Shown: positions 53,796 to 63,896, numbered from the stretch's first letter. The stretch is DNA of 64,000 nt from Cellulosimicrobium cellulans (GCF_007679345.1 NZ_VEGH01000016.1:34479-98478), one strand, 5' to 3'. Numbers and translations are program-made. The notes: generated from the letters alone by a model not told the origin.

Positions 53796-55130
53796 ATGGC
53801 ACGGGTGCGCAGGACACGGGTCGTGGTGGCGAGCACCGCGGGGATCTTCGTCGAGTCGCTGGACTGGACGATGTACGCGCTGCTCGCGCCGTACTTCGCG
53901 GGGCAGGTGTTCCCCGGCGACGACCCGGTGACGCGGGTGCTCGGCGCGTACGTCGTGTTCGCCGTCGGCTTCGTGGTCCGGCCGCTCGGGTCGTACGTGA
54001 TGGGGCGGATCACCGACACGAAGGGCCGGCGCACCGGCCTGCTGGCGTCGGTGTCGCTGATCGCCCTGGGTGCCGCGGTCATCGCCGCCGCCCCGACCTA
54101 TGCCGTCGCCGGCTGGTGGGCCGCGGTCGTGGTCGTGCTCGCCCGGATGCTGCAGGGCATCGCGATGGGCGGTGAGGTCGCCACGGCGGCGACCTACGTC
54201 GTCGAGGTCGCCCCGCCGGAGCGCCGGCACCGGTACGGCGCGTTCGCGTACTCCGGCGACGCGCTCGGCACGCTCGGCGGCACGGTGGTGCTCGCGGTGC
54301 TGCTCGGGGTGCTCGGCCCGGACGGCCTGCGCGACGGCGGCTGGCGGATCGCGTTCGTGGTCGCGGCGCTGTGCGGTCTGCTGGCGCTGTGGATCCGGCG
54401 CGGGGTGCCGGAGTCGGAGGTGTTCGAGCGGGCGCGGGACGCCGGGGTGGAGCCGGCCGGCCCGCTGCTGCGCCGGCACGCGGGCCGGATGGCGCTCGCG
54501 TTCATGCTCACCATCGGGTCGACGATGGGCGTCTACTTCGGGTCGGTGTACCTGCCGGAGTTCGCCGGGCACACCGGGCGCTACACCGAGACCCAGGCCG
54601 CCGCGCAGCACACCGTGGCGCTGATCTGCCTGCTGGTCGCGATGATCGTCTCCGGGTTCCTCGCCGACCGGTTCGGTCCGCTCGCGCTGATCCGCACCGG
54701 GTTCACCGCCGCGGCCGTCCTGGTCGTCCCCCTCATGCTCGGGCTGGCGGCCGGCGTCGTGCCGTACGTGGTGGCGGCGCCGGTGTTCACCGTCTGCGTG
54801 GGCCTGCAGCTCGGCGTCACGCCGGTGGCCGGGGCGCGGCTGTTCCCGGTGCCGATCCGGGCCGTCGCGCTGGGCGTCCCCGCGGGCGCCGCCATCGCGC
54901 TGTTCGGCGGTACGTTCCTGTTCGTGGCCGAGTGGCTGATCTCCCGCGACGCGCTGCGCCTGGTCCCGGTGTGGGCGGCGGCGGGGCTGACGGCGTCCGC
55001 CGTCGGCTCGTGGCTGGTGAGCGAGCGGCTGCTCTACCCCGTCGAGACGCTGGCGGGGACCCGTGCCGAGCCGTCTCCTGCACCCGGCCCCGCCGGTCCC
55101 GTCGCCGCACCGCACACCACGGAGGTCTGA
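53796..55130 (+). CDS. MHS-family MFS metabolite transporter
   Basis: A 444-residue protein with about 12 helices. GIFVESLDWTMYALLAPYFA, the loop GRITDTKGRRTGLL between helices 2 and 3, and ARMLQGIAMGGEVATAATYVVE are features of the metabolite:H+ symporter group (citrate, shikimate, proline/betaine transporters). ATG with GGGAGG site. One base separates its stop from the M20 hydrolase ATG, so it probably imports the substrate of that enzyme. Confidence 0.9.
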   Translation: MARVRRTRVVVASTAGIFVESLDWTMYALLAPYFAGQVFPGDDPVTRVLGAYVVFAVGFVVRPLGSYVMGRITDTKGRRTGLLASVSLIALGAAVIAAAPTYAVAGWWAAVVVVLARMLQGIAMGGEVATAATYVVEVAPPERRHRYGAFAYSGDALGTLGGTVVLAVLLGVLGPDGLRDGGWRIAFVVAALCGLLALWIRRGVPESEVFERARDAGVEPAGPLLRRHAGRMALAFMLTIGSTMGVYFGSVYLPEFAGHTGRYTETQAAAQHTVALICLLVAMIVSGFLADRFGPLALIRTGFTAAAVLVVPLMLGLAAGVVPYVVAAPVFTVCVGLQLGVTPVAGARLFPVPIRAVALGVPAGAAIALFGGTFLFVAEWLISRDALRLVPVWAAAGLTASAVGSWLVSERLLYPVETLAGTRAEPSPAPGPAGPVAAPHTTEV

Positions 55131-55131
55131 C

Positions 55132-56349
55132 ATGCCGCTCGACCGCTCCGCCCTCGACGCCCTGCGCGCCGACGCCCGGGCGCTGCTGCCCGACACCGCC
55201 GGGCTCCGGCACGCGCTGCACCGCACCCCCGAGATCGGGCTCGACCTGCCGCGCACCCAGGCGCTGGTCCTCGAGGCGCTGGAGCCGCTGGGCCTGGAGG
55301 TCGGCACCGGCACCGGGCTGTCCTCGGTGGTCGCCGTCCTGCGCGGCGCGCGCCCCGGCCCCGCGGTGCTGCTGCGGGCCGACATGGACGCCCTGCCCGT
55401 GACCGAGGCGACGGGCGAGCCGTTCGCGAGCGAGGTGCCGGGCGCGATGCACGCGTGCGGGCACGACCTGCACGTCGCCGGCCTGGTCGCCGCCGCCCGG
55501 CTGCTGGCCGCCCGGCGCGAGGAGATCGCCGGCTCGGTCGTCCTCATGTTCCAGCCCGGCGAGGAGGGCGACCACGGCGCGCGCCGGATGATCGAGGAGG
55601 GCGTGCTCGACGCCGCGGGGGAGCGGGTCGTCGCGGCGTACGGGCTGCACGTCCTTTCGGCGATCCTCCCCACCGGGGCGATCACCAGCCGCCCCGGCAC
55701 GCTGCTCGCCGCCGCGGACACCGTGCACGTCACGGTGCACGGCCGCGGCGGGCACGGCTCCATGCCGCACCTCGCGCTGGACCCCGTGCCGGTGGCCGCC
55801 GAGATCGTGCTCGCCCTCCAGGCGATGGTCACCCGCCAGTTCGACGTGTTCGACCCGGTCGTGGTGACCGTCGGGCGGATCGAGGCCGGCACCACCGACA
55901 ACGTGATCCCCGCCGACGCCCGCATCGAGGCGACCGTCCGGACGTTCTCCGAGGCGGTGCACGGCGTGGTGCCCGAGCGGCTCGTCCGGGTCTGCGAGGG
56001 CGTGGCCGCCGCGCACGGCCTGTCCGTCACCGTCGACTACCGGCGCGGGTACCCGGTGACGTCGAACCGGCCCGAGGAGGCCGACCGCGTCGCACGGCTC
56101 GCGGCCGGGCTGTTCGGCGAGCGGTCCTACGTCACCGCGCCGCAGCCGCTCGCCGGCTCCGAGGACTTCGCATACGTGCTGGAACAGGTGCCCGGCGCCT
56201 ACCTCGGCGTCGGGGCCACGCCCGCCGACCTCGACCCGCGCACCGCGCCGTACAACCACTCCGCGCAGGCGCGGTTCGAGGACGGAGCGCTCGCGGTGGG
56301 CCCGGCGCTGCTCGCGGCGCTGGCGCTGGACCGGCTCGCGCAGGGCTGA
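55132..56349 (+). CDS. M20 amidohydrolase (IAA-amino-acid / hippurate hydrolase type)
   Basis: A 405-residue zinc peptidase-like enzyme. Metal and catalytic motifs are RADMDALPV, HACGHDLH, PGEEGDHGA and HNSA-type YNHSAQAR near the end; the dimerisation domain GRGGHGSMPHLALDP lies between. It should hydrolyse an N-acyl amino acid or similar amide. The ribosome site GGAGG overlaps the end of the transporter gene; both genes form one unit. Confidence 0.92.
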   Translation: MPLDRSALDALRADARALLPDTAGLRHALHRTPEIGLDLPRTQALVLEALEPLGLEVGTGTGLSSVVAVLRGARPGPAVLLRADMDALPVTEATGEPFASEVPGAMHACGHDLHVAGLVAAARLLAARREEIAGSVVLMFQPGEEGDHGARRMIEEGVLDAAGERVVAAYGLHVLSAILPTGAITSRPGTLLAAADTVHVTVHGRGGHGSMPHLALDPVPVAAEIVLALQAMVTRQFDVFDPVVVTVGRIEAGTTDNVIPADARIEATVRTFSEAVHGVVPERLVRVCEGVAAAHGLSVTVDYRRGYPVTSNRPEEADRVARLAAGLFGERSYVTAPQPLAGSEDFAYVLEQVPGAYLGVGATPADLDPRTAPYNHSAQARFEDGALAVGPALLAALALDRLAQG

Positions 56350-56512
56350 CCCGGTCGTCCCGCACCCCCGGCGGACGCCCGACCGGGGGACGACCCCCGC
56401 CTGATCTGCGGCTCCACCCGCTCGAGCGCTCAGGTCCGCCTCACCCGTGCCGATGACAGGGGTCGACGCGCCCCTCGACGGGCGGCCACGCGCTCGAGCG
56501 GAAGGGACACGC

Positions 56513-57790
56513 ATGTCGATCACGGCGGGGCACCTGCCCCGGGCCACGCGCGAGGTGTGCGTGGCGCGCCAGGGCATCTACGACGTGCTGAGCCGGCCGA
56601 TCGGGCACGAGCTGCTGTTCCGGGCCAGCCCGGACGCCCTCGAGTCCGGCGTGCGCCCCGGCGTCGACGACAACCGCGCCACCGCGACGGTCATCGTGGC
56701 GACGCTGACGGAGTTCGGCGTCGAGGACCTGGCCGGCAACGGCGACCTCTTCGTCAACGTCCCGCGCTCGTTCATCGTCGACGAGCTGCCGGTCGCGCTG
56801 GACCCGCACCGCGTCGTGCTGGAGGTCCTGGAGAACGTCCCCGCCGACGACGAGGTGGTCGCCGGCGTCGAGCGGCTGCGCCGGCTCGGGTTCGGCATCG
56901 CGCTCGACGACTTCGTGCCCGGCGACCAGCGGTGGGACCTGCTCCCGCTGTGCGACTACGTCAAGGTCGACATGTCCGACGTCGGCGACCGGCTCGCCGC
57001 GTTCGCCGAGGAGCTGCGCGCGGTCGCCCCGCACGCCGCCCTCGTCGCCGAGCACGTCGAGGACGAGATCGACTTCCTCGCCGCGCAGGACGCCGGCTTC
57101 GACCTGTTCCAGGGCTACCACTTCCGCCGGCCCACCGTGCTCACCCGGCCGGCGCTCGCGCACCACGCGATGGTCGCCGGACGGCTGCTCGTCCAGCTGG
57201 GCGACCCGCAGGTGTCCTACCGCCGCCTCGCCCGGCTGACCGCCGCGGACCCCGCCATCGCGCTCAAGGTGTTCCGGGTCGTGAACTCGGTGTCGGGCGC
57301 CGGGCGCACCGTGCGCAACCTGCACCAGGCGCTGGTGCTGCTCGGGCGCGAGCGGTTCCGCGCGATGCTCGTGCTGGAGGTGCTCGCCACCGCGGGCCAC
57401 CACGACGACGAGATCCCGCTCATGGCGCTCGCCCGGACCCGGGCTGCGGAGATCCTGGCGCCGCAGGACCCGCTGGAGGCGTCCACCGAGGCGTTGGTCC
57501 GCATCGTGTCCGAGCTGCTCGACGTGCCGGTGGCCGAGCTAGACCCCGAGCTGCACCGGTCCCAGCCGAGCGCCCGGGTGGTCGCCGCCTGCGACGTGCT
57601 CGACGCCTACCTGGACGCCATCGCCGAGGAGGCCGTGCCGTCGATCCGGTCGCCGTACTCCGCGCTGCACGTCTCGCTCGTGTACCTGACGGCGCTCCGC
57701 GAGGCGCGCGCCCTGCTCGCGACCGTCTACCAGCCCGTCCCGCGGCTGCAGGCCGTCCCCGGGGCCGGCGAGGACGTGGCGTTCGGCTGA
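56513..57790 (+). CDS. EAL-HDOD (YuxH-type) signalling protein
   Basis: A 425-residue protein: EAL-like domain (residues about 10-215, with GHELLFRA, FVNVPRSFI, VLEVLENV, IALDDFVPG and KVDMSD) followed by HDOD (ISYRRLARLTAADPAIALKVF; VRNLHQALVLLGRERFR). The short YuxH-type EAL often lacks cyclic-di-GMP hydrolysis, and the HDOD domain lacks HD metal ligands, so this is probably a signalling scaffold. The ATG at 56513 follows GGAAGGGA; an earlier in-frame ATG is possible. Confidence 0.88.
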   Translation: MSITAGHLPRATREVCVARQGIYDVLSRPIGHELLFRASPDALESGVRPGVDDNRATATVIVATLTEFGVEDLAGNGDLFVNVPRSFIVDELPVALDPHRVVLEVLENVPADDEVVAGVERLRRLGFGIALDDFVPGDQRWDLLPLCDYVKVDMSDVGDRLAAFAEELRAVAPHAALVAEHVEDEIDFLAAQDAGFDLFQGYHFRRPTVLTRPALAHHAMVAGRLLVQLGDPQVSYRRLARLTAADPAIALKVFRVVNSVSGAGRTVRNLHQALVLLGRERFRAMLVLEVLATAGHHDDEIPLMALARTRAAEILAPQDPLEASTEALVRIVSELLDVPVAELDPELHRSQPSARVVAACDVLDAYLDAIAEEAVPSIRSPYSALHVSLVYLTALREARALLATVYQPVPRLQAVPGAGEDVAFG

Positions 57791-57927
57791 GCCCCGAGCG
57801 GGCCGGCCGGTCCCCCCCGGGTGGTCCGGGGGCCCGGGGACGGGGGCGCCCGCCGGGCGGCGCGACCGGTAGCCTGGTGACGTGCGGCGCGACGCCGCGC
57901 GAGTTCCGACGAGCACAGGGGATCGCA

Positions 57928-58311
57928 GTGCCCACCGGCAAGGTCAAGTGGTTCGACACCGATCGCGGCTTCGGCTTCATCGCCGCCGACGACGGCACCG
58001 AGGTGTTCCTGCACGCGTCCGCGCTGCCCGCGGGCATCGGCACCCCCAAGCCGGGCACCCGGGTGGACTTCGGCGTGGCCGACGGCCGCCGCGGCCCGCA
58101 GGCGCTCGCGGTCAAGCTGCTCGACCCGGTGCCCTCGGTCGCCGCCGTCCAGCGCAAGCCCGCCGACGACATGGCCGTCATCGTCGAGGACCTCATCAAG
58201 GTCCTCGACCGGGTCGGCAACGACCTGCGCCGCGGCCGCCGCCCGGAGAAGTCCCGCGCCGAGCAGGTCGCCACCCTGCTGCGCGCCGTCGCCGACGACC
58301 TCGAGGCCTGA
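57928..58311 (+). CDS. Cold-shock domain protein with C-terminal extension
   Basis: A 127-residue protein. Residues 1-67 form a CSD (GKVKWFDTDRGFGFI; VFLHASALP), and residues 75-127 are a helical, charged extension (DMAVIVEDLIKVLDRVGNDLRRGRR...EQVATLLRAVADDLEA). This long form is typical of actinobacteria. GTG start with AGGGGA site; TAGCCT at 57870-57875 gives a leader of about 45 nt. It is the first gene of a four-gene run. Confidence 0.92.
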   Translation: MPTGKVKWFDTDRGFGFIAADDGTEVFLHASALPAGIGTPKPGTRVDFGVADGRRGPQALAVKLLDPVPSVAAVQRKPADDMAVIVEDLIKVLDRVGNDLRRGRRPEKSRAEQVATLLRAVADDLEA

Positions 58312-58313
58312 GC

Positions 58314-59204
58314 ATGGCCACCGCGACCCAGGACGCCGTGCTCGGCGGCGCCGTCGACCTCGCCCGCGAGGCCGCCCTCGAGCTCGCCGAGCACCCGCAG
58401 GACGTCGGCGAGCACCTCGGGTACACCGTCGAGGCCGACCGGCTCGTCTCGCACCGGTTCGCCTGCACCGCCAAGGGCTACCGCGGCTGGGTGTGGACCG
58501 TGACCCTGTCCCGGGTGCCGCGCGCCCGGAAGGCCACCGTCTGCGAGGCCGTGCTGCTGCCCGGCGACGACGCCGTCCTCGCGCCCGCCTGGGTTCCGTG
58601 GGACGAGCGGCTGCGCCCCGGCGACCTCGGCCCCGGCGACGTGCTGCCGTTCCGCGCCGACGACCCGCGCCTGGAGCCCGGCTTCACCCCGACCGGCGAC
58701 CCGGAGGTCGACGAGGTCGCGATCGACGAGCTCGCCCTCGCCCGCAACCGGGTGCTGTCGCCCGTGGGGATCGCGGAGGCCGCCGAGCGCTGGTACCGCT
58801 CCAAGCAGGGCCCCGCGTCCGCCGGCGCCGTGGCCTCGGCCGAGCCGTGCATGACGTGCGGGTTCCTCGTGCCGCTGCAGGGCCCGCTGGGCACCGTGTT
58901 CGGCGTGTGCGTCAACGAGTGGTCGCCGGACGACGGCCGGGTCGTCGCGCTCGAGCACGGCTGCGGCGCGCACTCCGAGACCGACGTCGAGCCGCGGCCG
59001 TCCGAGTGGCCGGAGGTGCCCGTCGCGCGCGAGCTCGACGTCGTGCCGACGGCGGACGTCGTCGGGGCCGGGCGCGACGCGGAGCAGGACGGCGAGGCCG
59101 TGCCGGGACCGGCCGCGGAGGGCGAGGCCGTCGTGGCCGGCGACCCGACCGAGGACGAGGCGACCGGCGACGCGTCGCCCGCGGAGGACGAGCCCCGGTC
59201 GTGA
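58314..59204 (+). CDS. DUF3027 protein
   Basis: A 296-residue actinobacterial protein. GYRGWVWTVTLSRVPRA, APAWVPWDERLRPGDLGPGD and the cysteine block CMTCGFLVP...VFGVCVNEW...HGCGAHSE define DUF3027; the cysteines may bind zinc. The C terminus is a long acidic tail. It begins 2 bp after the CSD gene and overlaps the next gene by GTGA, so the three proteins are likely made together. Function unknown. Confidence 0.9.
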   Translation: MATATQDAVLGGAVDLAREAALELAEHPQDVGEHLGYTVEADRLVSHRFACTAKGYRGWVWTVTLSRVPRARKATVCEAVLLPGDDAVLAPAWVPWDERLRPGDLGPGDVLPFRADDPRLEPGFTPTGDPEVDEVAIDELALARNRVLSPVGIAEAAERWYRSKQGPASAGAVASAEPCMTCGFLVPLQGPLGTVFGVCVNEWSPDDGRVVALEHGCGAHSETDVEPRPSEWPEVPVARELDVVPTADVVGAGRDAEQDGEAVPGPAAEGEAVVAGDPTEDEATGDASPAEDEPRS

Positions 59205-62200
59205 CCCCCGACGTCTTCGGCACGCGCGCGCTGCGCGAGCGGGTGCTGGGGACGTGGCGCGCCGACCCGGCGCGCCTGCGCGAGGACGCGAACACCGAGG
59301 AGGACCACGCCCGCGGGTACTACCGCGACCGGGTGGTCGTCGAGCTCGCGCAGAACGCCGCCGACGCGGCGGTGCGCGCCGGGACCCCCGGGCGGCTGCT
59401 GCTGCGGCTGACCACGCCCGACGCGGCGGACGGCGCCGGAGCGGGCGGCGCCGGGCCGGGCGCCGCCGGGAGCCCGTGGGTGCTCGTCGCCGCGAACACC
59501 GGCGCCCCGCTCGACCCCGCGGGGGTCGCGTCGATGGCGGCCATGCGCGCCTCGGCGACCCGGGACTGGCCGGGGGCCGGCGGCGCGACGACCGGGCCGG
59601 GCCTGGTCGGCCGGTTCGGGGTGGGCTTCGCCGCCGTCCGCGCGGTCGCCGACGAGGTCCGGGTGCGGTCGACCTCCGGCGCCGTGCGGTTCTCGCTCGA
59701 CGACACCCGCCGGGAGCTGGCGCTCGCCGCGGCCGACGAGCCGCGGCTCGCCGAGGAGGTCGCCCGCCGCGAGGGCTCGCTGCCCGCGCTCCGGCTGCCC
59801 CGCGAGGACGCCGGCCGGCCGCCCGAGGGCTACGACACGGCGGTGGTCCTCACGCTCCGCGACGACGCAGCCGTCGACGCCGTGCGGGCGATGCTCGCCG
59901 AGGTCGGCGACCCCCTGCTGCTCGCGCTGCCCGGCCTCGCGGAGGTCGTGGTCGAGGACGACCTCGCCGGGGACCGTCGCCGCGTCGCCGACGTCGACCG
60001 GCGGTGGCGCCGCCGCACCGTGGAGGGCGAGCTCGACCCGGCCCTGCTCGCGGACCGGCCCGTCGAGGAGCGGTCCCGCCGGCGCTGGCGCGTGACGTGG
60101 GCGCTGCCGTCCCACGAGGTCGGCGGGGCGGGCGGCGGCGACCTGCTCACGGCGCTGTCCGGCCGCGCGTCCGGCGACATCGGCGCGGGCTGGGACCGGG
60201 TCCTGCACGCGCCCACGCCCACCGACGACGCCCTGGACCTGCCCGCGCTGCTGGTCGCGACCGTGCCGCTCGACCCGACCCGGCGGCACGCCGCCCGCGG
60301 CCGCGCGACCGACGCCCTGCTCGACGTCGCGGCCGGGGCGTACGCGCTGCTCGCCGCCGACGTCGCCGCCGACGGCGCGGACGCGCTGGGGCTGGTCCCG
60401 CGCGGCCTGCCCGCGAGCGACCTGGACGCCGCGCTGCGGGGCCGGCTGGTCGAGGCGCTCGCGCGCACGCCCCTGCTGCCGGCGGCGCGGGGCGCGGCCG
60501 ACGCGGGTCCCGCCGGGCCGGGCGCGGCCGGGCCCGGCGACCTGGTCGAGCCGCAGCGCGCCGTCGCGCTCGCCGGGCCGTCCGCCCCCGAGCTGACCCG
60601 GGCCCTGGCGCCGTGGTTCGCCGGCCTGGTCGTGCTGCCCGAGGGCGGCCTCGGCCCGGCGCGGTCCCTGGGCGTGGAGATCCGCGAGGCGGCCGAGTGC
60701 GTCGAGGAGCTGCCCGCGGCGTCCGGGCTGCCGCCCGAGCGGTGGCGGGCGCTCTACGCCGCCCTCGCCCCGGCCGCCGGCGACCCGCTGGTGCGGGAGG
60801 CCCTGGCCGCGCTGCCCGTCCCCCTGGCCGACGGCCGGGTGGTACGGGGCGCGCGCGGCCTGCTGCTGCCGGTCGCCGGCGCGCTCGACCCCGCGGGCCC
60901 GGTCGGCGCCGCGCTGGCGGTGCTCGGCCGCTGGGGCGTGCGCCTGGTGCACCCGGGCGCGGCGCACGAGGTGCTGGAGCGGCTCGGCGCGGCGCCCGCG
61001 GACCCCGCGTCCCTGCTGGCGCACCCGGGGGTGCGGCAGGCCGTGCTCGACCAGGCCGGCGAGGACGACGTGGCCGCCGCCGAGCAGATCAGCGACGCGG
61101 TGCTCGCCCTGGTACGGGCCGCCGTGGCCGACGGCGCGGTGCCGGCGGGCGCGGCGTCCGCGTCCGGCGACCCGGCCCCCGGCGGCGCTGGCCCCGTCCC
61201 GGTGGACCGCGCCCTCCTCGGCCTGCTCACCCTGCGCGCGGCCGACGGCGAGCCCACGCCCGCGCACGGCCTCGTGCTCCCCGGGTCCCGCGCGGCCCGG
61301 CTGCTCGACCCGCGGGTGCTCGCGCCGGTCGCCGCCGACGCCGTCGAGCGGTGGGGCCCGGACGCGCTCGCCGCCGCGGGCGTCCGCGCCGACCTGGTGC
61401 CGCTCGTCCTCACCGACGTCGTGGCGTCGGCGGACGACCTCGCGCTCGGGGACGACGACGCGGACCTGGTCACCGACGCGCTCGACGGCTGGGACGCGTG
61501 GCTGGCCGAGGTCGCGGGGGCGGCGGGGGAGGGCGAGACCCTGCCCGAGGTGCTGGCGGTCGCCGACCTCGACGCCGCCGACCCGGGTGCCTGGCCCGCG
61601 GTGCTCGCGCGGCTCGCGGAGCCCGGTCCGCTGCGCCGCGCGCTGCTCGACGAGGTGCGCGTGCCCGGTGGCCGCGCCGCGCCCGGGTACACGGCGTGGT
61701 GGCTGCGGCACCGTTCCGGGCTGCCGCTGGCGACGCCGTTCGCGGTGGCCGGCGCCGAGCCCGCGGTCGCCCGGCTGCTCCCGCCCGCGCCCGAGGAGGT
61801 CGCCGCGCTCGACCCCGCCGCGCAGGCGGCCCTGGGCGGTGTCGCGTCGCTCGGCGCGGTGCCGCCGGGCGCGTGGAACCCGCTCCTGCGCGCCGCCGCG
61901 CCGCTGGGCGGCCGGGTCGACCTGGACCTCGCGGCCGCGGTGTGGTCCGCGTGGGCCGGGCTGGCCGCCGCCGGACCGGAGGCCGCGCCGGACGTCGACG
62001 TGCTGCCGGCGCTGATCGCGCCCGACCGGGTCGCGCTGGTGCACGCCGAGGACGCGGCCGTCGCCCCGGCGCCGATGTGGTGGCAGCGCGGTGACGTCGC
62101 CGCGATGGTGCCGGTCACCGGCCACGTCGACCCCGAGGACCTCGCCGACGCGCTCGGCGTCCCGCTGGCGGGCGACCTCGCGGACGGCCTGGTGGACGAG

Positions 62201-62521
62201 GCGGACGGCGACGACGCCGGGTCGCTGTCCGCCACCCCCGAGGCGGTGCGGGTGCTGCTGCCCGGCGCACCGGACACCTGGATCGAGCACGAGTCGCTGC
62301 GCGTGGACGGGGTGCCCGTCGACTGGTGGGTGGACGGCACGGGCCCGGACGCGATCGTGCACGCGACGCACCTCGCCGGGCTCGCCCGCGGGCTGGCGCA
62401 GGCGTGCGGCGCGTGGCGGCTGCGGCACGCGGTGGAGCTCGTCCTGGTGGAGCCGGCGCGTGCCGCCGAGCTCGCCGTGGAGCAGGTCGCCGACGACGGG
62501 GGCATGATGGACGGCCGATGA
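59201..62521 (+). CDS. Sacsin-like GHKL ATP-binding protein (1,106 aa)
   Basis: A large soluble protein with an N-terminal Hsp90/sacsin-type ATP-binding domain: VVVELAQNAADAA (about residues 46-58, N box), ANTGAPLDPAGV as the G1-like loop, and GRFGVGFAAVRAVADEV as G2. The remaining 900 residues are Ala/Leu-rich with no domain I recognise. The N box Asn-Ala-Ala-Asp and GFG..GF loop support ATP binding; hydrolysis is unproven. It sits in a coupled operon (GTGA before, ATGA after) with DUF3027 and an MFS protein, an arrangement conserved in actinobacteria to my knowledge. Possibly a chaperone. Confidence 0.85.
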   Translation: MTPDVFGTRALRERVLGTWRADPARLREDANTEEDHARGYYRDRVVVELAQNAADAAVRAGTPGRLLLRLTTPDAADGAGAGGAGPGAAGSPWVLVAANTGAPLDPAGVASMAAMRASATRDWPGAGGATTGPGLVGRFGVGFAAVRAVADEVRVRSTSGAVRFSLDDTRRELALAAADEPRLAEEVARREGSLPALRLPREDAGRPPEGYDTAVVLTLRDDAAVDAVRAMLAEVGDPLLLALPGLAEVVVEDDLAGDRRRVADVDRRWRRRTVEGELDPALLADRPVEERSRRRWRVTWALPSHEVGGAGGGDLLTALSGRASGDIGAGWDRVLHAPTPTDDALDLPALLVATVPLDPTRRHAARGRATDALLDVAAGAYALLAADVAADGADALGLVPRGLPASDLDAALRGRLVEALARTPLLPAARGAADAGPAGPGAAGPGDLVEPQRAVALAGPSAPELTRALAPWFAGLVVLPEGGLGPARSLGVEIREAAECVEELPAASGLPPERWRALYAALAPAAGDPLVREALAALPVPLADGRVVRGARGLLLPVAGALDPAGPVGAALAVLGRWGVRLVHPGAAHEVLERLGAAPADPASLLAHPGVRQAVLDQAGEDDVAAAEQISDAVLALVRAAVADGAVPAGAASASGDPAPGGAGPVPVDRALLGLLTLRAADGEPTPAHGLVLPGSRAARLLDPRVLAPVAADAVERWGPDALAAAGVRADLVPLVLTDVVASADDLALGDDDADLVTDALDGWDAWLAEVAGAAGEGETLPEVLAVADLDAADPGAWPAVLARLAEPGPLRRALLDEVRVPGGRAAPGYTAWWLRHRSGLPLATPFAVAGAEPAVARLLPPAPEEVAALDPAAQAALGGVASLGAVPPGAWNPLLRAAAPLGGRVDLDLAAAVWSAWAGLAAAGPEAAPDVDVLPALIAPDRVALVHAEDAAVAPAPMWWQRGDVAAMVPVTGHVDPEDLADALGVPLAGDLADGLVDEADGDDAGSLSATPEAVRVLLPGAPDTWIEHESLRVDGVPVDWWVDGTGPDAIVHATHLAGLARGLAQACGAWRLRHAVELVLVEPARAAELAVEQVADDGGMMDGR

Positions 62522-63759
62522 CCCGCAGCCTGCTGACCTCCGCCTACCTGCCCGCCCTGCTGTACGAGACGGGGCTCGGCGCGGTCACCCCGGTGGTCGC
62601 CCTGGTGGCCGCGGGGATGGGCGCGGGGCTGGACCAGGCGGCGCTGGTCGTGGCGCTGGTGGGCGTCGGGCAGATCCTCGGCGACGTGCCCGCGGGCGCC
62701 CTGGCGGCCCGGGTCGGCGACCGCCGGGCGATGCTCGTCGCGGCCCTCGTCGCGTGCGTCGCCCTCACCGTCGGCGCGCTGGCCCCGACGCTGCCGGTGC
62801 TCGCGGTCGGCGTCCTGCTCACCGGTGCCGCGTCGGCGGTGTTCCACCTCGCCCGCCAGGCGTACCTCACGGAGGTCGTCCCGGTGGTGAACCGGGCGCG
62901 GGCCCTGTCCACCCTCGGCGGGGTGTCCCGGATCGGGGTGTTCCTCGGCCCGTTCCTCGGCGCGGCCGTGCTGCACGTCGCCGATCTGCGCGCGGTGTTC
63001 TGGCTGGCGGTCGGCACCACGGTCGCCGCCGCGGCGGTGGTGGGGTTCGCGCGCGACGTCGACGACCGGCGGCCGGCCGCGCGCGACCGGCCGCGGGTGT
63101 CGACCGCGGGGCTCGTCCGGCGGCACCGGCGGCTGCTCGCGACCCTCGGGCTCGCGGTGGTGCTCGTCGGCGCCGTCCGCGCGACCCGGGGCGTGGTGCT
63201 GCCGCTGTGGTCCGAGCACCTGGGGTTCGCGCCCGCGACGACCAGCCTGGTGTTCGGCCTGTCGGGCGCCGTCGACATGCTGCTGTTCTACCCGGCGGGC
63301 AAGGTGATGGACCGGCGGGGCCGGCTGTGGGTCGCGGTGCCCTCGATGCTGGTGCTCGGCGGGGCCATCGCCGTGCTGCCGCTGACCTCCACGCTGACCG
63401 GGCTCTCCGTCGTGGCGATGGTCATGGGCCTGGGCAACGGCATCGGCTCCGGCATCCTCATGACCCTCGGGGCCGACGTGGCGCCGCCGGACGGCCGGGC
63501 GCAGTTCCTCGGCGTGTGGCGGGTGTTCCAGGACTCCGGCGCGGCGGCCGGCCCGCTCGTCGTCTCGGCCGTCGCCGCCGCGGGCAGCCTGGCCGCGGGC
63601 ATCGTGACGATGGGGGCGGCGGGGGTGCTGGCCGCGGGCGCGCTGGCGGCGTTCGTGCCCCGGTGGTCCGAGCACGCCACGGCCCGGACCAGGGCCCGGG
63701 CAGCCGCCGCCCGCGCCGCCGCCGCCGCCCGCTCGGCGGCGGACCCGGGCGCGGCCTAG
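62518..63759 (+). CDS. MFS transporter
   Basis: A 413-residue, 12-helix major-facilitator protein. The helix 2-3 loop has GALAARVGDRRAMLVAA and the second half YPAGKVMDRRGRLWVAVP; the drug-efflux type is the nearest group. The ATG overlaps the upstream stop (ATGA). The C terminus is a basic Ala/Arg-rich tail. Substrate unknown. Confidence 0.88.
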   Translation: MTRSLLTSAYLPALLYETGLGAVTPVVALVAAGMGAGLDQAALVVALVGVGQILGDVPAGALAARVGDRRAMLVAALVACVALTVGALAPTLPVLAVGVLLTGAASAVFHLARQAYLTEVVPVVNRARALSTLGGVSRIGVFLGPFLGAAVLHVADLRAVFWLAVGTTVAAAAVVGFARDVDDRRPAARDRPRVSTAGLVRRHRRLLATLGLAVVLVGAVRATRGVVLPLWSEHLGFAPATTSLVFGLSGAVDMLLFYPAGKVMDRRGRLWVAVPSMLVLGGAIAVLPLTSTLTGLSVVAMVMGLGNGIGSGILMTLGADVAPPDGRAQFLGVWRVFQDSGAAAGPLVVSAVAAAGSLAAGIVTMGAAGVLAAGALAAFVPRWSEHATARTRARAAAARAAAAARSAADPGAA

Positions 63760-63824
63760 GCCGCGCGGCCCGCGCCGATCGGGCAGCCGCCCCGCTGCCC
63801 GCTGCCCGCCGCCCGCCGCCCGCC

Positions 63825-63896
63825 GCCGAGCGCGGTGGTCCGCGTCGACCGCGGTAGCTGCAGCCACCGCGCTCGGCTGGATCCACCGCGCTCGGC
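63825..63896. repeat. Inverted repeat with an extra third arm
   Basis: GCCGAGCGCGGTGG (63825-63838) pairs with CCACCGCGCTCGGC (63864-63877), and the same arm recurs at 63883-63896. It may terminate the upstream operon. Confidence 0.65.
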
